Part shown: one piece after another, positions 58,571 to 64,000 of the stretch
Position numbering within the stretch: the stretch's first letter is position 1
How the letters are laid out: the number at the start of each line of letters is the position of its first letter
Origin: Cristatella mucedo
Lineage: Eukaryota > Bryozoa > Phylactolaemata > Cristatellidae
NCBI GenBank assembly: GCA_009760855.2
Contig: WPIO01000071.1
Location: forward strand, 411,501 to 475,500
DNA length: 64,000 bases
Direction: 5' to 3'
The notes under the pieces: model-generated
What the model saw: the letters and a program-made list of their open reading frames with translations, nothing else
Told to the model about the DNA's origin: nothing
The model's database searches: none
Translations under genes and position numbers: made by a program

Positions 58571-59467
58571 TTTTGGTGCAGCTACGCAGCTCAAGAAGCT
58601 TTTAAAGATTAATGACGTTAGTTTAAACAGTTTCAACTATCACGAGTATTTCGTAACTAATTAGGCTTAGTTCTGCAGAGTATTTTAGTCCTAAAAATAA
58701 ATTGGTTTTAAATGCAGAAAATGCACATAACATATTTCGGACGCAATCCATAGCTATTTCTCGGGACTCAAATGAATGCCTCCAAAAATGGAGTGTTGGA
58801 GACGCTGTAAGTGTGAATCTCCCATAAAGAATGAAAGCCATTCCGATTATCCAGGGATACGTTAGGCAACGATTCGGAAAACTTCTAAGTTCCTGAATAA
58901 AAAACTGCGACACATTAGGTCTTGTCCAGAGCAATGCGTAGGTTTTAAAATCCCTTTGATTGAGAAACTTCGATGGCACAGCTAAGATTGCCTTGATTCT
59001 CGGTTCAAGAACTGCTTACATAACCTAGCCCTTAATGTGCGTGTCAGTTATTTGAGCAGCCGTCCTAGCAGGTAAACGTCTTGGCACAATCTGCAGTAAC
59101 TAGCAGTATGAAATGAAATGCTATGTGATCATGACTCAAACGTGTCAAGCAGTGGGATTATATTCCGCAAACCTCCGTGGTCCTTAAAAAACTAGCATTT
59201 TGTCGCTGTTGTAGAAAAGTATTAGTAGCAAAGTTAGCAGTAGCACACTCAAACCTCAACTTACGTAATGTCAGGATAATGCCATGCTTTAGCAGCTGAA
59301 CATTTAGAAACAATCTTCTTAAGCGTCAGTATCTCTGTTTATAACCAATTACAGTTTTCTCGAATTAGTTTTTTAAATGTGTGGAATCGACGATCTTACA
59401 AACGAAAACTGCACATGCTCGCTGTGCCAATTTGTGACTTTTGCCTCTCGGTAAAATGTAATATAAT
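58571..59467. other. Unassigned stretch after copy D
   Basis: A minus-strand 118-codon frame (58623-58979) shows no recognisable domain. From 59190 on it matches the low-copy segment at 30481. Confidence 0.35.
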
Positions 59468-59613
59468 TCACCTAATATAATTCACTTATATAGCTCCCCA
59501 AGAGAACTTAATCTGTATTCAGGCGCTTTACATATGCCTCGGGGCTCGAGCCCACGACTTCAGTCAGACCTTGGTCGGGGCGAGCACCTTAACCGCTAGA
59601 CCAAACCAGCTCG
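59468..59613 (-). mobile_element. tRNA-derived SINE with LINE-type tail, copy 2
   Basis: On the minus strand: ggtttggtctagcggttaag (A-box region), cgtgggctcgagccccg (B-box region), then the LINE-like tail taaagcgcctgaatacag ... ctatataagtgaattat. It is better preserved than the copy at 30091. Confidence 0.75.
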
Positions 59614-60329
59614 GCAAATGTGAAAATCTACCTATAGTGTCACATCACCCCAGTAATTATCACGCTTCAATCTTACAGAATGCTACATTACGATAGCCAA
59701 TCATTTTCCGTCTTGCATCCTGATGTAGCATTTTTATTTTTAACTTCAATGGAGCTTGATACAATGTCTCATGAAAATCAGTGCAGTTTTTTAAAGATAA
59801 GAAGTAAATTGAGTGTTAGAAGAGTCAACTTGAAGCACGAGATTCCTAAAGCTCGTGAGAGAACAGATTTTACCTACTAATTTGCACCAGCTGCTTTTCC
59901 CTCCTATTATTTTAAATTTTTCCCTATTATGCAAATCTATTTAATACCATGCAAGAATCCCTGATAAACAGATGTAAAAAGCTCCTTATTTAACTACAAT
60001 AAAGCACCTGCTAATTTTAGCGTGAACTTCTTATTTAGGCGTGAGAGATTAACACAATTTGTCTAATATTTTCACACAATACATCTGACTTTCAGAACGC
60101 GTTACAGTTTTAAAATGACCCTCGTTTAAATCACGCAAGCATAAATCAGAGGTTTTGCGTACCTCATATCGTTTCATAGAGAGTCTCATTAGGTTCCCCT
60201 CCCTCCTTTTTGTCAACGACTAAAGCCGTCAGAATACAATATTTCTTAGAAACTCTGTGCAAATCTGCAGCTAGTATGTGTTATTTCACAGGTCTGCATT
60301 ACGTATAAGCGTCTGGGTATTATTTTTCT
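59614..60329. repeat. Segment shared with copy C intron 2
   Basis: tacattacgatagcca and following sequence match 38780-39240 and 30900. No exon recognised. Confidence 0.5.
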
Positions 60330-61545
60330 TTTCACGGTTTATACTCTCCCTTCTGCCGACGTGATTTTCAGGCGCAATCTAGGCTTTCATTTCCATGCAT
60401 ATGACACTAAAGTTGTACGTTTGCTTTGATCCCTCTCATCCCTCAAGCATCTCAAATTCCCTGAGTAACCCTACTGCATTCATCGATTACATTTGCGCAT
60501 GGATGGCAGCAAACTATCTTAAATTACGTGGTGACCAAACTAACTTATCTATCCTCCTATCTACCTAAACTATCTATCCTCTTTCAAAGTGGCGTTTTAT
60601 TAGACGACCAGATCAGTTCTACGGGCAAGTTTGCCTACTTTTAGCTACATGCTAAATTCTATTGCTTCCATTCTTTTGCTTTTTTACACAGGGATACCAC
60701 ATCTAAATGCGTCCATGCATTAGCGACATCTCATCTTGACTTTTGTAACTCTTAGCTTTTTGGTCTTCCGGCCTGTTCTACCAGATGTTACAACTTATGC
60801 AAAACTCACCAGCTAGGCCTATCTTTAGCGAGCGGTCCAGTCAATACATCACACCACTTCTCTCCGACCAGCATAGGCTCTCAGTAAAGCAAAGTTTTAA
60901 TTTCAAGGTTCTCTCACTCACTTTTAGCTCCCCTAATTCTTTGGCTCAATCTGATATCTGATCCAGCCTATCAGCCTATCCTACCTATCAGATCTACTCC
61001 TCCACCAGCCTGAGCATCGTACCGGCTTTGCAGAATCTGAAGCAGCTTAGGCTGTGAGTGGGCTATACAAAACTCTCCTGCGTAACACCCACATAGTCGT
61101 TACGGCTTTCTGGAACTACAGACGGAGATACATTACATCACATTAATAATTTTCCTAGATCTCATATGAACCTCAAATCCTTTGGAGACCGTGCATTTAT
61201 TTCTTATGCTCCCAAAGCCTAGAACTAACTACCGACTTACGTCGTGACATCTCCCTACTTGACCGCATTCTAAAAGAGACTAAGCAGGCATCTATTTATC
61301 ACAGTTTTTAGTGGGTTGACGTGATTCGTCACTTGTGTGCTTATGTGTTCCGAGACTGTCCATTTTGCCACTGACAATATTGGCATGCTGATCCTTTGCA
61401 TGTCACCTCCTTTCCATGGTATACTTATTGTCATTGAGAATGCTACCACTAACCATTCGGTCATACCTCCTTTGCAAAAAATATAAAGTGTCTGAACGAA
61501 ATTAGGTTCTCCGAGGGCACCATGACAAGCATTTAATTATTATTA
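60330..61545 (+). mobile_element. LINE copy interrupted by a 95-bp repeat
   Basis: From cacggtttatactctccc and ADVIFRRNLGFHF-type sequence through ICAWMAANYLKLRGDQTNLS and C-terminal blocks. It resumes after the insertion at 61150 and ends near 61545 with a decayed hairpin. It shares ttttcaggcgcaatctagg with 39565. Confidence 0.75.
61043..61135 (-). repeat. 95-bp interspersed repeat, copy 5
   Basis: cttaggctgtgagtgggc, gtaacacccacatagtcgtt, acagacggagatacattac; reverse of copy 4, again inserted in a LINE. Confidence 0.7.
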
Positions 61546-61914
61546 CCTTCATTAAGTGGAACTACGAAGCTGAGTGTTGTGTGATTATGGCCAAAGCAGT
61601 GCAATGGATGTCTTAAATTCTGCTCACCTGCACGATCACTTCGGACTAACATTATGTGTCGACTCTATAAATTTAGTACCAGCAAAGGCAATTGTAGCTT
61701 ATTCACGCCCTCAACAATCTCGCGAAACGACAGGCAAACATTTTGCTTTACGAGCGGTTACCGAGAGAGGGTCGCAGCTATAGTCTTATATTACTAATAT
61801 ACCATAAGGTCGGTTAAAAACTAACAACAATAATAATACATTTGCTTACATAATTTTGAAAACCTAATGTATTTCTGGACAATTTAAATATTTTGTAAAA
61901 TTGCATGCTTAAAT
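61546..61914. other. Unassigned stretch
   Basis: No supportable gene. The 69-codon frame at 61574 has no family support. Confidence 0.35.
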
Positions 61915-62180
61915 GATTAGTGGAACAGGCACAACAAGGTTAGAAGTGACATGCAAAGCATAGTCAGTGGCAGCACGAGCAGCTGTCAGCACGCACAAGT
62001 ATGCAAGAACTAATCACATGGACCCACAAAATACTGTAAGAAACACGTGCATCTTTTAGCTCCTGTTTGAACGTTTGAAAGTCATGTGGATCTTGTGACG
62101 TCAGTCGCGAAAATAATTGCAACATTTAGTTTCACTTCGATACTTGCTAAATTCTTGCTTGATCAATTGATCATTGTGAT
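61915..62180 (-). mobile_element. Decayed LINE 3' region
   Basis: aacaaggttagaagtgacat, cagtggcagcacgagcag and catggacccacaaaatactg match the 3' region of minus-strand LINE copies. Confidence 0.6.
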
Positions 62181-63009
62181 AACAGAGATCTGCAAGATCG
62201 GGCACGAAAAAGTAAAATGTTTTTTGCTCGTCTTTCATTAGTACTTTACCTTTTATTTATAACAAAGTGCGTCAAAAAACCTTCAACAAGCCAGTGCAGT
62301 TCAAAAATATAGTTGCAACAAGGTACCATTCTAAAGCTGGCGATAGCCAAGTTTAGCTGCCATGGAGTGACAACCACACAAGGCTACTTTCGGAGCTACA
62401 CAAATGCTGGTTCCTTATTCGCTGCCATAATAATGCATATACGTAAATGATTTTTTAATATATATTCTTATACGTGGCCTTTCTGACTTACAGAATTAGG
62501 TAGGTTTATCGCAAGTCATTCTCTTAAACACGTAAATGCTAAACTAAAGGTCAAATTTACCACATGTTTTTCGTGTGAAGCCTGAATCGTCTATAATCCA
62601 TTTTCCACACATCGACGACAAAACCCGTAAGAACATTTTTTAGTAAATTTTGTAATACTCTGCAGTACATAAATTTTAATCAGCTTTGCGATTGTATAGC
62701 AGTTCACCGTCTGCTTCATAATCTACTTGAGAACCGTAGCTCTTTTTATTCAAACGTACAAGGGTCTAAAATATGTGAAATATTTATAATTTTAATGAAA
62801 TTAAATTTTGATCTTTAAGAAGTAAGAATGAGATGCTGGTCTGCTACTGTGTTTTCTATCTTCAATCTCTATTACTTGAACCTTTGAGTGCAATCCTCAG
62901 ATCAAGAATTTGCACAGCTTCCCACACATTGTCAATGTGCAGAAGAGGGGTTTGCACACTGTTTCTCAACCGTTGTAGTCATTTGAATATCAGATATGTA
63001 TACATATAT

Positions 63010-63056
<47 letters not shown>

Positions 63057-63576
63057 TATGCAATATTCTAGTAACTATTACATATAAATATATATATAGA
63101 TATATTGCTGTAAATGTATCACTTTATAGTAAATGCAAGTAAGAAAACGCAGTCGCTTGCCATTCATGTACGTGTGATTATCATTTTTGCATTGGGAATA
63201 AAGCTTGGCTTCCAAATCTCAGGACTCTAGTCTTCAGGATTGCGTTTTAGCAGCGACGTTTGTAAACTTATCATGTAATTGCAATTCGTATTATTTATAT
63301 TGTGGTGTATTACCATTTTGATAAATCAAACAGTGCTCACTTTAAGGATTGGGATCACCAATGAAGCAGAACACCAAGCTAAGGTCGGAAGAAACACCGC
63401 AGCTCTCTCCTCGGGATTATATTTAAGAAATTCTAGAGTTATTCAGATCGCTTTCTATATAGTCAGTTCCTAGATCCGAATAAATTAGTTCTCATCAATT
63501 TTTCTTAAGTATTATCAAACTTCTCACAAACTGCTTTGGCATCCAATCAATGAGCGCATGGACTTCAAGTTTCATA
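62181..63576. other. Unassigned AT-rich stretch
   Basis: Holds a CA/TA microsatellite (63003-63055) and otherwise nothing I can support. Confidence 0.4.
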
Positions 63577-63652
63577 TAATAATAATAATAATAATGCATT
63601 TGATAAAGTGCCCTCAGATAACTCAATCTCTTCCTAGACGCTTTACATTTAA
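63577..63652 (-). mobile_element. LINE 3' tip only
   Basis: Reversed (ATT)n tail, aatgcatttgataaagtgcc, and hairpin to gacgctttacattta; strongly 5'-truncated. Confidence 0.8.
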
Positions 63653-63779
63653 AGTTTAGATCACTAACTCTCATGGCTTTTTGGTCTCTTGCTGTAGCTC
63701 ACCTATGCTAACTATTTCCTAATCTATCGTTGGGACTTACAGCGACTCGTCTTACTAAAACTGTTTAGCTATACTTATG

Positions 63780-64000
63780 GCCAACCAAAATATTTTTGCA
63801 GCGACCACGACCCCCAAGTTCTTCCCAAAGCCTTGGCTTCTCTGACTTGGCATTTGAAATGAACCTAAACCATCACTCGCGAAACCTCAGAGGAGGCATG
63901 CCAGCTCTCCAAATCTCTTCCGTGCCTCTTCAGCTGTTCAACGTTTGTACGACTTGAGTTTAACAACTCATTAGCTACGAGACTACGCCAGTGCTCTGAG
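63780..64000 (+). mobile_element. LINE ORF start (candidate), cut by window edge
   Basis: The + strand reads NLRGGMPALQISSVPLQLFN, like the leader before the endonuclease of CR1/L2-type elements (SVPLxLFN...). Stops follow. It may continue past 64000. Confidence 0.35.

Noticed and set aside
59534-59613. tRNA gene on the minus strand
   Set aside because: The tRNA-like head continues directly into a LINE-type tail and matches a second copy at 30091, so it is a SINE.

Overview
This window looks like nuclear DNA of an invertebrate animal. It is AT-rich, and its genes are split by GT-AG introns of 1-5 kb. Most of the sequence is decayed copies of one CR1/L2-type LINE family plus long AT, CT, GA and GT/CA microsatellites. 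No rRNA, CRISPR array, bacterial operon or clear functional tRNA gene was seen. I cannot name the species.

The host content I can defend is one tandem family of four paralogous genes, all on the + strand, called A to D here. Each starts with the same 61-nt exon: 20 codons of signal peptide plus one base, then a GTAAG donor. About 160-260 bp upstream of each ATG lies the same promoter block. Copy C (35902-45810) is complete. Its five exons join in frame into 329 residues: signal peptide, a cysteine-patterned extracellular domain, a Ser/Thr-rich stalk, one membrane helix, and a cytoplasmic tail rich in tyrosine motifs. Copy A (5179-12481) keeps exon 1, a GC-rich divergent extracellular exon and a tail exon whose acceptor region is duplicated; I found no membrane exon. 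Copy B (14238-27281) keeps exon 1, the membrane exon and exon 4; I found no extracellular exon or tail. Copy D (52750-57659) keeps exons 1 and 2. Its exon 2 is almost identical to that of C, but its splice donor is destroyed, so it would read through to a stop and make a short secreted protein.

Exon 2 of C and D lies in a 724-bp tract with 11 differences and no gap, inside much more diverged flanks, which suggests gene conversion. All six codons that differ in the exon change the amino acid. A tandem, diversifying family of surface proteins with tyrosine tails and a soluble relative resembles immune or self-recognition receptor clusters. That role is inference. The extracellular domain has a weak resemblance to SUEL/galactose-binding lectin domains and may be undescribed.

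The rest of the window is mostly mobile elements. The main LINE has a conserved 3' hairpin and (ATT)n tail and appears in both orientations, often nested. A tRNA-headed SINE (30091, 59468) ends in the same type of tail. There is also a second LINE family, a foldback MITE at 27990, a roughly 95-bp interspersed repeat, and a repeat built on a taccccag motif. Large blocks around A-B and C-D are segmental duplications that carry old elements with them, so presence or absence of an element dates some insertions.
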